Part shown: piece after piece, positions 1 to 14,668 of the stretch | Layout: every line of letters begins with the position of its first letter | How positions within the stretch are numbered: the stretch's first letter is position 1 | Source of the DNA: Mycolicibacterium vulneris | GTDB taxonomy: Bacteria > Actinomycetota > Actinomycetes > Mycobacteriales > Mycobacteriaceae | Assembly (NCBI RefSeq): GCF_002104765.1 | Contig: NZ_NCXM01000005.1 | Span: 62,001 to 126,000 of the forward strand | Direction: 5' to 3' | DNA: 64,000 nt | The notes under the pieces: generated by a model | Told to the model about the DNA's origin: nothing | The model's input: the letters and a program-made list of their open reading frames with translations, nothing else | The model's database searches: none | Position numbers and translations under genes: made by a program

Positions 1-767
1 TCCAGATCACCTCGATGCTGACCACGCTCTCCTCGGAAGCCGCGTTGGACCACCCCTTGCTGGTCGAACGAGACGAGCCGAAGCGGGCCGGCGTCCTGGT
101 GGTGTCCTCGGACCGTGGTTTGTGCGGCGCGTACAACTCGAGCATCTTCCGTCGCTCCGAGGAGCTGTTCTCCCTGCTGAGGCAGGAAGGCAAGACGCCG
201 GTTGTCTACACGGTAGGCCGAAAGGCGCTGAACTACTTCAAGTTCCGCAACTGGGACATCACGGAGTCGTGGACGGGCTTCTCCGAGCAACCCTCATACG
301 AAAGCGCGGCGGAGATCGCGTCCACCTTGGTCGACACCTTCATGGCCGGCACGGGTGACGACGAGTCGCAGGACGGCCAGGGCGTCGACGAGCTGCACAT
401 CGTCTACTCGGAGTTCAAGTCGATGATGTCGCAGGCCGCGGTTGCCCACCGCATCGCGCCGCTGGTGGTGGAATACGTCGAGGACACCGACGAACTCCAC
501 ACCTTGTACTCGTTCGAGCCCGACGCGACAACGCTTTTCGAGGCGCTACTGCCGCGGTACGTGACCACCCGGGTTTACGCGGCGCTACTCGAATCGGCGG
601 CATCGGAGCTCGCGTCGCGGCAGCGAGCGATGAAGTCGGCGACCGACAACGCGGACGACCTGATCAAAGAGCTCACGCTGATGGCGAACCGCGAGCGGCA
701 GGCTCAGATCACCCAAGAGATCAGCGAAATCGTCGGCGGCGCAAACGCGCTGGCCGACGCTAAGTAG
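1..767 (+). CDS. atpG: F1Fo ATP synthase gamma subunit, 5' end cut by window
   Basis: Central rotor shaft of the F1 sector; it couples proton flow through Fo to catalysis in the alpha3beta3 head at the inner face of the plasma membrane. The reading frame is open from base 3, and the sequence before the first Met (Q-I-T-S) continues the family, so the true start lies upstream of the window and about 50 N-terminal residues are missing. The C-terminus ([16 protein letters not shown]) is the conserved gamma-subunit tail. An insertion rich in Asp, Glu and Gly around [15 protein letters not shown] is consistent with the extra loop known in mycobacterial gamma subunits. It lies 18 bases before atpD in the atp operon. 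Confidence 0.97.
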   Translation, partial: QITSMLTTLSSEAALDHPLLVERDEPKRAGVLVVSSDRGLCGAYNSSIFRRSEELFSLLRQEGKTPVVYTVGRKALNYFKFRNWDITESWTGFSEQPSYESAAEIASTLVDTFMAGTGDDESQDGQGVDELHIVYSEFKSMMSQAAVAHRIAPLVVEYVEDTDELHTLYSFEPDATTLFEALLPRYVTTRVYAALLESAASELASRQRAMKSATDNADDLIKELTLMANRERQAQITQEISEIVGGANALADAK

Positions 768-2234
<1,467 letters not shown>

Positions 2235-2268
2235 GGCGTGAGCGAAAAGGCCCTGAAAGGCTCTTGGC

Positions 2269-2634
2269 ATGGCTGAATTGAACGTTGAGATAGTCGCCGT
2301 CGACCGCAAGATCTGGTCGGGTGAAGCAACGTTTCTGTTCACCCGCACCACCGTCGGTGAGATCGGCATCATGCCGCGGCACATCCCGCTGGTGGGGCAG
2401 TTGGTCGACGACGCAATGGTGCGCGTCGAACGAGAGGGCGAAGACGATCTGCGGATCGCGGTCGACGGCGGATTCCTGTCCGTCACCGAGGAATCGGTGA
2501 CGATCCTCGCCGAATCCGCCGAGTTCGAGTCGGAGATCGACGAGAGCGCCGCCAGAGAGGCTGCTGAGTCTGACGATCCGCGTATCGCCGCCAGAGGGCG
2601 CGCGAGATTGCGCGCCGTCGGCGCGATCGACTAA
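2269..2634 (+). CDS. atpC: F1Fo ATP synthase epsilon subunit
   Basis: Small F1 subunit that links gamma to the c-ring and damps ATP hydrolysis. The 121-residue product begins [18 protein letters not shown], the N-terminal beta-sandwich, with [16 protein letters not shown]. It ends in a short helical tail ([20 protein letters not shown]), as is usual in mycobacteria. It follows atpD by 34 bases and closes the ATP synthase part of the operon. Confidence 0.98.
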   Translation: MAELNVEIVAVDRKIWSGEATFLFTRTTVGEIGIMPRHIPLVGQLVDDAMVRVEREGEDDLRIAVDGGFLSVTEESVTILAESAEFESEIDESAAREAAESDDPRIAARGRARLRAVGAID

Positions 2635-2640
2635 CCGCCG

Positions 2641-3084
2641 ATGAGCGCGCCCATGGTCGGCATGGTCGTGCTCGTCGTCGTGCTGGCGAGCGCCGTCATC
2701 GGGCTGAGTTATCGGCTGTGGAAGCTGCGTCAGGGCGGCACGGCCGGGATCATGCGAGACATTCCCGCGGTCGGAGGCCACGGCTGGCGGCACGGCGTAA
2801 TCCGTTACCGCGGTGGTGAAGCCGCGTTCTACCGGCTCTCCAGCCTGCGACTGTGGCCGGACCGGCGGCTGAGCCGGCGCGGCGTGGAGATCGTGTCCCG
2901 GCGCGCGCCGCGCGGCGATGAGTTCGACATCATGACCGACGAGATCGTCGTCATCGAGCTGCGCGACACGACCCAGGACCGCAGGACTGGCTACGAGATC
3001 GCCTTCGACAAGGGCGCGTTGACCGCGTTCCTGTCCTGGCTGGAATCGCGTCCGTCACCCCGCTCCCGTCGCCGCAGCCTGTAG
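2641..3084 (+). CDS. DUF2550 membrane-anchored protein (Rv1312-like)
   Basis: Protein of unknown function, 147 residues. A single N-terminal hydrophobic segment (MVGMVVLVVVLASAVIGLSY) is followed by a basic cytoplasmic domain containing GWRHGVIRYRGGEAAFYRLSSL and a C-terminal Arg-rich tail. This is the DUF2550 family that follows atpC in mycobacteria. It starts 6 bases after the atpC stop, so it is probably co-transcribed with the ATP synthase genes. No catalytic motif is visible. Confidence 0.85.
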   Translation: MSAPMVGMVVLVVVLASAVIGLSYRLWKLRQGGTAGIMRDIPAVGGHGWRHGVIRYRGGEAAFYRLSSLRLWPDRRLSRRGVEIVSRRAPRGDEFDIMTDEIVVIELRDTTQDRRTGYEIAFDKGALTAFLSWLESRPSPRSRRRSL

Positions 3085-3105
3085 TCGAGCAGGACTGCCG
3101 GCTGA

Positions 3106-3687
3106 CTACGTGCCGGCGTTCTCGCCGCCGGGTTTCCACAGCACGTCACCGTCGGGGTTGGCCACCCGCGACAGGATGAACAGCAGATCCGACAGGCGGT
3201 TCAGATATTTCGCCGGCAGGACGTTGACCTGTCCCGGCGCGGCGTCGATGGCAGCCCACGCCGACCGCTCGGCTCGACGTACCACGGTGCGTGCGACGTG
3301 CAGCAACGCCGAAAACGGCGAACCACCGGGCAGCACAAACGAATTCAGTTTCGGCAGCGGCTCGTTATATGTGTCACACCACTTTTCGAGCCGATCGATG
3401 TAGGGCTGGGTGACCCGCAGCGGCGGATATTCGGGGTTTTCGACCACGGGAGTCGACAGATCCGCGCCGGCATCGAACAAATCGTTCTGGATCTGCCGCA
3501 ACACACCCGTGAGCGTCTCGTCCGGCTGACCCACGGCGACGGCGACGCCGATCGCCGAGTTGGCTTCGTCACAATCGGCATACGCCACCAGGCGAGGGTC
3601 GTTCTTGGAGACACGCGAGAAATCACTCAATCCCGTGGTGCCGTCATCGCCGGTTCGTGTGTAGATGCGAGTCAGGTGTACAGCCAT
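3106..3687 (-). CDS. Corrinoid adenosyltransferase, PduO type
   Basis: ATP:cob(I)alamin adenosyltransferase, which makes the adenosylcobalamin used by enzymes such as methylmalonyl-CoA mutase. The start was taken at MAVHLTRIYTRTGDDGTTGL, because T-R-T-G-D-x-G-x-T-x-L is the family's N-terminal ATP-binding motif; this gives 193 residues. The later motif RTVVRRAERSAW supplies the conserved R-x-x-x-R-R-x-E-R of PduO proteins. The gene converges on the atp operon and diverges from murA. The methylmalonyl-CoA epimerase at 17348-17812 belongs to the same B12-dependent pathway. Confidence 0.93.
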   Translation of the reverse strand: MAVHLTRIYTRTGDDGTTGLSDFSRVSKNDPRLVAYADCDEANSAIGVAVAVGQPDETLTGVLRQIQNDLFDAGADLSTPVVENPEYPPLRVTQPYIDRLEKWCDTYNEPLPKLNSFVLPGGSPFSALLHVARTVVRRAERSAWAAIDAAPGQVNVLPAKYLNRLSDLLFILSRVANPDGDVLWKPGGENAGT

Positions 3688-3755
3688 GAGCAAACCGTAC
3701 TCGGGTGTGGGTTGGCCGACTGACAAGCCGATACCGCTTCACTAGACTGACGCGG

Positions 3756-5009
3756 GTGGCTGAGCGATTCGTGGTGACCGGCGGCAACCGCTTGTCAGGC
3801 GAAGTCGCTGTAGGGGGCGCAAAGAACAGCGTGCTCAAGCTGATGGCCGCGACGCTGTTGGCCGAAGGCACCAGCACGATCACCAACTGCCCCGACATCC
3901 TGGACGTGCCGCTGATGGCGGAGGTGCTGCGCGGCCTGGGTGCGACCGTCGAACTGGACGGCGACGTCGCACGAATCACCTCTCCGGATGAGCCGAAGTA
4001 CGACGCCGACTTCGCCGCGGTGCGACAGTTCCGCGCGTCGGTGTGTGTGCTGGGACCGCTGGTCGGGCGATGCAAGCGCGCCCGTGTCGCGCTGCCGGGC
4101 GGCGACGCGATCGGATCGCGCCCGCTCGATATGCATCAGGCCGGACTGCGCCAACTCGGTGCGCAGTGCAACATCGAGCACGGATGCGTGGTGGCCCAAG
4201 CCGATACGTTGCGCGGCGCGGAGATTCAGCTGGAGTTCCCCTCGGTGGGAGCCACCGAGAACATCCTGATGGCCGCGGTCGTGGCCGAGGGCGTGACCAC
4301 CATCCACAACGCGGCGCGCGAGCCCGACGTCGTGGATCTGTGCACGATGCTGAACCAGATGGGCGCGCAGATCGAGGGCGCGGGTTCGCCGACGATGACC
4401 ATCACCGGCGTCCCCAAGCTGCACCCGACCGAGCACCGAGTCATCGGGGATCGCATCGTCGCCGCCACCTGGGGGATCGCCGCTGCGATAACCCGCGGAG
4501 ACATCACGGTGACGGGCATTGACCCGGCGCACCTGCAGGTGGTGCTGCACAAGCTGCACGACGCCGGCGCCACCGTCACCCAAACCGACGACAGCTTCCG
4601 GGTGGCGCAATACGAACGACCGAAGGCCGTGAACGTGGCGACCCTGCCGTTCCCCGGATTCCCGACGGACCTGCAGCCGATGGCGATCGCGCTGGCTTCG
4701 ATCGCCGACGGCACGTCGATGATCACCGAGAACGTATTCGAGGCGCGCTTTCGATTCGTCGAAGAAATGATCCGCCTTGGCGCCGACGCCCGAACCGACG
4801 GGCATCACGCCGTCGTTCGGGGGTTGCCGCAATTGTCGAGCGCACCGGTGTGGTGTTCGGACATTCGGGCCGGCGCCGGCCTGGTGTTGGCCGGACTTGT
4901 CGCCGACGGAGACACCGAGGTCCACGACGTCTTCCACATCGATCGCGGCTACCCGTTGTTCGTGGAAAACCTGGCGATTTTGGGAGCGGAGATCGAGCGG
5001 GTACAGTAA
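3756..5009 (+). CDS. murA: UDP-N-acetylglucosamine 1-carboxyvinyltransferase
   Basis: First committed step of peptidoglycan synthesis: enolpyruvyl transfer from PEP to UDP-GlcNAc in the cytoplasm. The start is a GTG ([17 protein letters not shown]) chosen by family length, giving 417 residues. The active-site loop reads [12 protein letters not shown] with Asp at residue 117, where fosfomycin-sensitive MurA enzymes carry Cys. This is the natural variant known from M. tuberculosis and is expected to confer intrinsic fosfomycin resistance. KNS and [10 protein letters not shown] are the other conserved substrate-site motifs. It lies directly upstream of the rrn operon, the arrangement of the single rrn locus of slow growers. 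Confidence 0.98.
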   Translation: MAERFVVTGGNRLSGEVAVGGAKNSVLKLMAATLLAEGTSTITNCPDILDVPLMAEVLRGLGATVELDGDVARITSPDEPKYDADFAAVRQFRASVCVLGPLVGRCKRARVALPGGDAIGSRPLDMHQAGLRQLGAQCNIEHGCVVAQADTLRGAEIQLEFPSVGATENILMAAVVAEGVTTIHNAAREPDVVDLCTMLNQMGAQIEGAGSPTMTITGVPKLHPTEHRVIGDRIVAATWGIAAAITRGDITVTGIDPAHLQVVLHKLHDAGATVTQTDDSFRVAQYERPKAVNVATLPFPGFPTDLQPMAIALASIADGTSMITENVFEARFRFVEEMIRLGADARTDGHHAVVRGLPQLSSAPVWCSDIRAGAGLVLAGLVADGDTEVHDVFHIDRGYPLFVENLAILGAEIERVQ

Positions 5010-5068
5010 CCAAAGTCAGTGCCCCACAAGCGCGGTCACCAACGCGAAGGTGGACGAGAGCGGGGCCC

Positions 5069-5098
5069 TTGACTCCCTCGCTGGATTGGTACTAACCT
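5069..5098 (+). promoter_or_regulatory. rrn promoter 1 (sigma-A type)
   Basis: A -35 box TTGACT at 5069-5074 and a -10 box TAACCT at 5093-5098 are separated by 18 bases, followed by CTGGCA. The layout matches the rrn promoter of M. tuberculosis (TTGACT, 18 bases, TAGACT). It lies about 280 bases before the 16S gene. Confidence 0.75.
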
Positions 5099-5144
5099 GG
5101 CACGGCTGCTCCTGAGACGGTCTCTAGAAGATCAAAATTGGGAG

Positions 5145-5174
5145 TTGACTTACCTGCCGGATCTGTATTAAGCT
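5145..5174 (+). promoter_or_regulatory. rrn promoter 2 (sigma-A type)
   Basis: A second TTGACT (5145-5150), 18-base spacer and TAAGCT (5169-5174), again followed by CTGGCAGG, lies 76 bases downstream of promoter 1. The shared spacer and flanks suggest the two arose by duplication. Confidence 0.75.
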
Positions 5175-5259
5175 GGCAGGGTTGCCCCAAAACGGGCGAA
5201 ACAAGTGTTGTTTGAGAACTCAATAGTGTGTTTGGTCTTTTTATTTGTTGTTGTTTTTT

Positions 5260-5296
5260 GGCCATACCTAAACACTCCCCGTGTGTCGGTATGGCC
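5260..5296 (+). promoter_or_regulatory. rrn leader stem-loop
   Basis: A perfect 9-base inverted repeat, GGCCATACC (5260-5268) and GGTATGGCC (5288-5296), with a 19-base loop. It lies in the leader after the conserved TTTGAGAACTCAATAGTGTG segment near 5210-5230. The position fits an rrn leader element involved in antitermination or 16S precursor processing. That role is inferred. Confidence 0.55.
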
Positions 5297-5376
5297 GTAT
5301 TTTGATGCCAGTTTTTGGTGTCTTTTTGTTAGGTCAGATTTTCTCTGATTTGAATTCACCTCGTCCTGCGAGGAGT

Positions 5377-10305
<4,929 letters not shown>

Positions 10306-10383
10306 ACAATCGCAACCACAGTCCAATTCACGGCAGTAATGCCGCGGAATGCCACACCCCCCACCAAACAAATTTAAATAGAG

Positions 10384-10498
10384 TTACGGCGGCCACAGCG
10401 ACAGGGAAACGCCCGGTCCCATTCCGAACCCGGAAGCTAAGCCTGTCAGCGCCGATGATACTGCCCATACGGGTGGAAAAGTAGGACACCGCCGAACA
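10384..10498 (+). rRNA. rrf: 5S ribosomal RNA
   Basis: Complete 5S gene of 115 nt, from TTACGGCGGCCACAGCG to GGACACCGCCGAACA. It includes the conserved CCCATTCCGAACCCGGAAGC loop. It follows the 23S gene after a spacer of about 80 bases and is followed by the operon terminator. Confidence 0.98.
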
Positions 10499-10503
10499 TA
10501 CAC

Positions 10504-10533
10504 AAAAACACCCCCGGCAACGGGGGTGTTTTT
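10504..10533 (+). terminator. rrn operon intrinsic terminator
   Basis: A 13-base perfect stem, AAAAACACCCCCG (10504-10516) and CGGGGGTGTTTTT (10521-10533), with a GCAA loop and a 3' T-run, lies 6 bases after the 5S gene. It would also work from the opposite strand for ogt, which ends at 10544. Confidence 0.92.
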
Positions 10534-10543
10534 GCATTTGCAA

Positions 10544-11035
10544 TTAATCGAATAGTGTCAAATTCTCCCGTTGTTTTTCCAACTCGAGCAATGTGCGCTT
10601 TCGGCCGAGCCCACCGCCGAAGCCGGTGAGACTTCCATTGGCCCCGATGACGCGATGGCAGGGAACGACGATCGCGATCGGGTTGTGGCCGTTGGCCCAC
10701 CCGACGGCGCGGGCGGCGCCCGGCGCTGCGATCTGCTCGGCGATTTCGCCGTACGAGCGGGTTTCGCCGTACGGAATGGTCAGCAGCGCCCGCCATACTC
10801 GGCGCTGAAATTCGGTGCCTCCCAGGTCGAGCTCGACATCGAAATCCGTCAGCTCGCCGGCGAAATACGCGCCGAGTTGTTCGACGGCTTCGCCGAACGC
10901 CCGCGGGTTCGGCGACCAACCGGTGCGGCTCGGTTCGTAGGTCTGGTCGACCATTCGGAGATTCGTCAGCACCGAGCCGTGACCGGCCAGGGTCAGCAGC
11001 CCGATCGGGCTGTCGATGGTGCGGTACTCGGTCAT
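10544..11035 (-). CDS. ogt: Methylated-DNA--[protein]-cysteine S-methyltransferase
   Basis: Suicide repair protein that takes the methyl group from O6-methylguanine onto its own Cys. The active site PCHRVIG is at residues 125-131, with the acceptor at Cys126, in a 163-residue protein starting MTEYRTIDSPIGLLTLAG. The Tyr-rich N-domain and the helix-turn-helix segment TIPYGETRSYGEIAEQI match the family. The ATG overlaps the alkA stop (ATGA, 11032-11035), so the two repair genes are translationally coupled. Confidence 0.96.
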   Translation of the reverse strand: MTEYRTIDSPIGLLTLAGHGSVLTNLRMVDQTYEPSRTGWSPNPRAFGEAVEQLGAYFAGELTDFDVELDLGGTEFQRRVWRALLTIPYGETRSYGEIAEQIAAPGAARAVGWANGHNPIAIVVPCHRVIGANGSLTGFGGGLGRKRTLLELEKQRENLTLFD

Positions 11036-12519
11036 GCGACCTCCTGTGGCGGCCAATGGTTTACCGGATGCTCGAGGGTGGTCCAAAGGTATTGGGTGGC
11101 GTAGGAACGCCAAGGCCGCCACTGCGCACTGCGCGCGATGAGAGAGCGCTCGTCGGACGGGAAGCCCAGCTGTTCGGCGGCTAGGCGCAGGCCCAGATCG
11201 GTGGCGGGGAACGCGTCGGGATCGCCAAGGCCGCGCATTGCGATCACCTCCGCGGTCCAGGGGCCCACGCCGGGCAAGGCGAGTAATTGCATTCGGGCAC
11301 TTTCCCAGTCGCAGCCGGCGCTCAGCACGACACTGCCGTCGGCGAGGCCGGCGACCAGAGCGCTCAGCGTCCGTTGCCGGGACTTGGGTACCGCCAAATG
11401 GATGGGGTCGATGACCGCGAGCTGCTCAACGGACGGGAAGGTGTGCGTCAGAGTTCCGTCGGGATCGTTGATCGGCTGCCCATAGGCGGCGACCAGGCGG
11501 CCGGCGTGGGTGCTCGCTGCCTTGGTGGACACCTGCTGGCCCAGCACCGCGCGCACCGCGAGTTCGGCTTCATCGACGGTGCGGGGAATTCGCTGCCCCG
11601 GCGCCTTGGCCACGACGGCGCAGAACTCCGCGTCCCCACCCAGCGCCTCGTCGACCGCTTCCGGATCGGCATCGAGGTCCAGCAGCCGACGGCAGCGCGC
11701 GATAGCCGTTGTCAGATCACGGAAGTCGTCGAGCACGAGCACACACCGGACGTGATCGACAGCGGGGGTCAGGCTGACGATCGCGTTGCCGAACGGGAGG
11801 CGCAGGCTGCGCCGGTACGCGCCGTCGCGGACCTCCTCGCAACCGGGCACCGTGCCCGCCGCCAGGTGACCGAACACGCCGGCATAGGCGAACGGCGTGC
11901 GCACCGGGAGTCGAAGACACACGGTGCCAGGTGAATTCGGGGCCGATGCGGAACGTGTCGCCGCGCATTGGCGCAGCGCGCTCGGCGTGTTCTCGAATAC
12001 CGAGCGAACGGTGTCGTTGAACTGGCGGATGCTGGCAAAGCCGGCGGCGAATGCGACGTCGCCGAATGGCAGATCCGTGGTCTCAATCAACACCCGGGCG
12101 GTCTGTGCCCGTTGCGCGCGGGCCAGTGCGAGTGGGCCGGCGCCGACTTCGGCCTGTAACAGCCGCTCCAGCTGCCGGGTCGTGTAACCGAGGCGGGCGG
12201 CCAGGCCACCGACACCTTCACGATCCACGGTCCCGTCGGCGATCAGGCGCATCGTTCGCGCCACGACGTCGCCGCGCACATTCCATTCCGGGGATCCCGG
12301 GCTTGCGTCGGGGCGGCACCGCTTGCAGGCTCGAAAACCGGCCCGCTGAGCGGCGGCCGCGGTCGGGTAGAACCGCACGTTACGGGCGAACGGTGGCCGC
12401 ACCGGACAGCTGGGCCGGCAGTAGATGCGGGTGGTCAGCACCGCGGTGACGAACCAGCCGTCAAACCGCGCGTCCTTGGACTGGACGGCGCGGTAGCAGC
12501 GTTCGAAGTCGTCGTGCAC
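11032..12519 (-). CDS. alkA: Ada/AlkA fusion: methylphosphotriester sensor, AraC HTH and 3-methyladenine DNA glycosylase
   Basis: Alkylation damage sensor and repair enzyme. Residues 1-75 are an Ada N-domain with zinc/acceptor cysteines C34, C38, C65 and C68. Residues about 85-180 are an AraC-type helix-turn-helix. The C-terminal half is an AlkA glycosylase with the HhH segment LLALPGVGPWTAEVIAMRGL and a following catalytic Asp. The start is a GTG (VHDDFERCYRAVQSKDARF), chosen because the Ada domain begins here, giving 495 residues. A methylated Ada domain normally activates its own operon, so this gene probably controls itself and ogt. Confidence 0.95.
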   Translation of the reverse strand: MHDDFERCYRAVQSKDARFDGWFVTAVLTTRIYCRPSCPVRPPFARNVRFYPTAAAAQRAGFRACKRCRPDASPGSPEWNVRGDVVARTMRLIADGTVDREGVGGLAARLGYTTRQLERLLQAEVGAGPLALARAQRAQTARVLIETTDLPFGDVAFAAGFASIRQFNDTVRSVFENTPSALRQCAATRSASAPNSPGTVCLRLPVRTPFAYAGVFGHLAAGTVPGCEEVRDGAYRRSLRLPFGNAIVSLTPAVDHVRCVLVLDDFRDLTTAIARCRRLLDLDADPEAVDEALGGDAEFCAVVAKAPGQRIPRTVDEAELAVRAVLGQQVSTKAASTHAGRLVAAYGQPINDPDGTLTHTFPSVEQLAVIDPIHLAVPKSRQRTLSALVAGLADGSVVLSAGCDWESARMQLLALPGVGPWTAEVIAMRGLGDPDAFPATDLGLRLAAEQLGFPSDERSLIARSAQWRPWRSYATQYLWTTLEHPVNHWPPQEVA

Positions 12520-12804
12520 GGTTCCAGACTTACACCTGTCCACCGACAAAACTGGCGGAAAAGCGACATCGTCGTGGGAAGGGACTGAGGCGAGGAATCG
12601 GCCATGGCGGGGGCTCGCCATCCGGCGCGGATTTCTCGTCGATTCCAGATTTTTACCGCGCTCAATAGTATTAACTGTGATCCGGCTCGCAGACTCTGGT
12701 GGTGTGACTCGACGGGGTGAGCGAGTTCGGGGAAAGGCGAACGAACGACGTGGCTGGCGACGTGGTGGAGCCAAGACGACCATTTCGACTGGCTGACAGG
12801 CTAT

Positions 12805-13817
12805 TTGCAGGCCCACGGGCTCAGCACCGCCAGCCGCAGGGTTCTGGCCGTGGTGGCGGCCTCCCTGGTGCTGGTGCCGGTCAACGTGTTGTACGGACCC
12901 GTCCCGATGTATCCGCTTGTGGCCCTGACGGTTTCGGTCGTCGCCGCAATCCTGGGCCTGGGCATGGCGGCGCTGTGGTTGAGCGGGTGGCCCACCCGGC
13001 GGCAGTCCGTTTTCTACATCATGACCGGCGCCGTATCCATCGGCGGCGGTTGCCTGTGGCAACCCCAGCCGCTCGTCGGGCTGATGGCGTGTTCGGCGAT
13101 GGCGGTGACGGGTGGCTACATCGCGTTCTTCCACACGCCCAGGCTCATGGCAGGGACTTCTTCATGGCCTGCGCGATCGCGGCCTGGCAATCGGTGCGCC
13201 TGGCCGCTACCGGACAAGCGGTGCTGGCCTTCACCGGTTACTTCCTGGTGCTGGAACTCAACGTGGTCGTCCCGCTCGCCATCCAGGTCGTGGTGCGCGC
13301 ACTGTGGCTCGACCTCCTACGCGCCAACCGCGACCCACTGACGGGGCTGCTGAATCGGAGGGCCTGCGACCGGGCGATCGTGGGCCGGATGCTCGCCGGC
13401 GCCCATCACATGCATCTGGCGGTGGCCATGGTTGATCTGGACCGCTTCAAAGAGCTCAACGACACCCGCGGGCACGCTGCCGGCGATGAGGCGCTCATCG
13501 CGGTGGCGGGCACCCTGACCACTGCATGCGGCGAGACCTCCGTCGTCGGACGCGTCGGCGGGGAGGAATTCCTGGTCGCTGACATCGTGACGACCGAACA
13601 GCTGCTGTCCTGGGGCCGACAGCTCTGTGACGCCGTGGCCGCGGTGAACGCGGCCGTGACCGCCAGCGTCGGAATCGCCACCCTGGCGCTGGGCAGCGTC
13701 GTCTCGGAATATGCCGAGCACGCGTTTCACCAGCTGGTCGCCCACGCCGACACCGCGATGTACGAAGCTAAGCGGTGTGGGGGTAACCGGACCCGCCACC
13801 ACGAGATGGCCGTCTGA
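12805..13817 (+). pseudogene. GGDEF diguanylate cyclase, split by a frameshift
   Basis: Membrane-anchored c-di-GMP synthase, disrupted as written. The first frame runs from a possible TTG at 12805 and gives several hydrophobic helices (residues about 10-105). It loses homology after HTPRLMAG. The second frame picks up near 13156 with DFFMACAIAAWQ, another membrane helix and a full GGDEF domain: DPLTGLLNRRA, VDLDRFKELNDTRGHAAGD and the A-site GGEEF. Adding one G to the GGG run at 13153-13155 joins the two frames. No good ATG or GTG start is seen, and the frame can extend upstream to about 12721. It could be a real mutation or a sequencing indel. Confidence 0.7.
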
Positions 13818-14172
13818 GCCGAAACGGCGCCGGTTCTGCTGGTCGCCGCGTTGCCGATCACCGTGACCGGCCTGCTGCTCACCGTCCCGCATGCACTGGT
13901 CGTGATCGTCATCGGTGTGGGCGTGTTCACCGGTGGATTCTTTGCCGCGCACACCGTTGCCAGTGGCTGGGTGGGCGCGGTGGCGTGCCGGGATCGCGCC
14001 GAGGCGTCCGCGCTGTACCTGATCAGTTGCTACCAGGGCGCGTCGGTGGCCGGCGCGCTCGGAGGTCTCGTCTTCGGCGTTGGCGGCTGGCCGGCGACGG
14101 CGTGGTTCGTCGGCGGGCTGCTTGTGGCCGGCTCGTTGCTCGTCGCACTATTGGTGCGGGAGAACGGATCCC
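13818..14172 (+). pseudogene. C-terminal remnant of an MFS transporter
   Basis: Directly after the GGDEF stop and in the same frame, the sequence encodes only the last transmembrane helices of a major facilitator protein (LLVAALPITVTGLLLTVPHA, then FTGGFFAAHTVASGWVG and ASALYLISCYQGASVAGALG, a YnfM-like drug/sugar MFS signature). There is no N-terminal half upstream and no start codon in a suitable place, so this is a gene fragment. The frame stays open past the natural family end into DNA antisense to the lipoprotein gene, and I treat that part as chance. Confidence 0.65.
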
Positions 14173-14182
14173 GCACCAATAG
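14148..14182. terminator. Perfect 13-base hairpin between convergent genes
   Basis: CTATTGGTGCGGG (14148-14160) and CCCGCACCAATAG (14170-14182) form a perfect stem around a 9-base loop. No T-run follows. It sits between the plus-strand MFS remnant and the minus-strand lipoprotein, so an I-shaped bidirectional terminator is plausible. Confidence 0.45.
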
Positions 14183-14237
14183 CTTCGCCGGATCGATGCC
14201 ACCGCTCAGTGACTCACCCGGTGCACTAGCCCCGGAA

Positions 14238-14609
14238 TCAGCCGGGAGGCGTCCCCACGCACACGCCGCCGGCACATGCACCCGCGCCGCCCGGGCCGGC
14301 GGAAGCCCCAGCGCCCGGCACGCCCGCGCTGGCCCCACCGGGTCCGGCACCGGCGCCCGATCCGCCCGGGCCGGCGGTGGTGGCGCCACCCGGTCCGACA
14401 TCGGGACCGCCACCCGGACCGCCGGGTGCCGGTGCCGCCGGCGCGGTGGTCGTGACGCTCGCCGGCGTCGTGACGGTGGTCGTGACGGTCGAAGTGCTGG
14501 GGCTCTTGTTGTTGTTGCTCGAGCATCCCGCGGACAACGAACTCAGGGCGATCGCCACGGCGATTCCCGCGGCGACCGAAACACGGCGGGCGGTCCCACT
14601 ACCGGTCAT
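14238..14609 (-). CDS. Pro/Gly/Ala-rich lipoprotein
   Basis: Predicted secreted lipoprotein of unknown function, 123 residues from MTGSGTARRVSVAAG. The signal peptide ends in the lipobox LSAGC at about residues 24-28. A Ser/Thr-rich linker follows (NNNKSPSTSTVTTTVTTP), then a long low-complexity stretch of Gly, Pro and Ala with no recognisable fold. The C-terminus has CAGGVCVGTPPG with two Cys. The extreme GC repeats make frame assignment less secure, but the signal peptide and lipobox support this strand. It is followed on the same strand by no other gene. Confidence 0.7.
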   Translation of the reverse strand: MTGSGTARRVSVAAGIAVAIALSSLSAGCSSNNNKSPSTSTVTTTVTTPASVTTTAPAAPAPGGPGGGPDVGPGGATTAGPGGSGAGAGPGGASAGVPGAGASAGPGGAGACAGGVCVGTPPG

Positions 14610-14668
14610 GTCAAAGCCAATCTCTGAGGGGTCAAGTTCTTTGCAGCTGTACCCATTTCGACTCGAGA

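Noticed and set aside
13821..14627. Full 258-residue protein at the MFS fragment
   Set aside because: Only the first 115 or so residues look like MFS; the rest is antisense to a lipoprotein with a clear lipobox.
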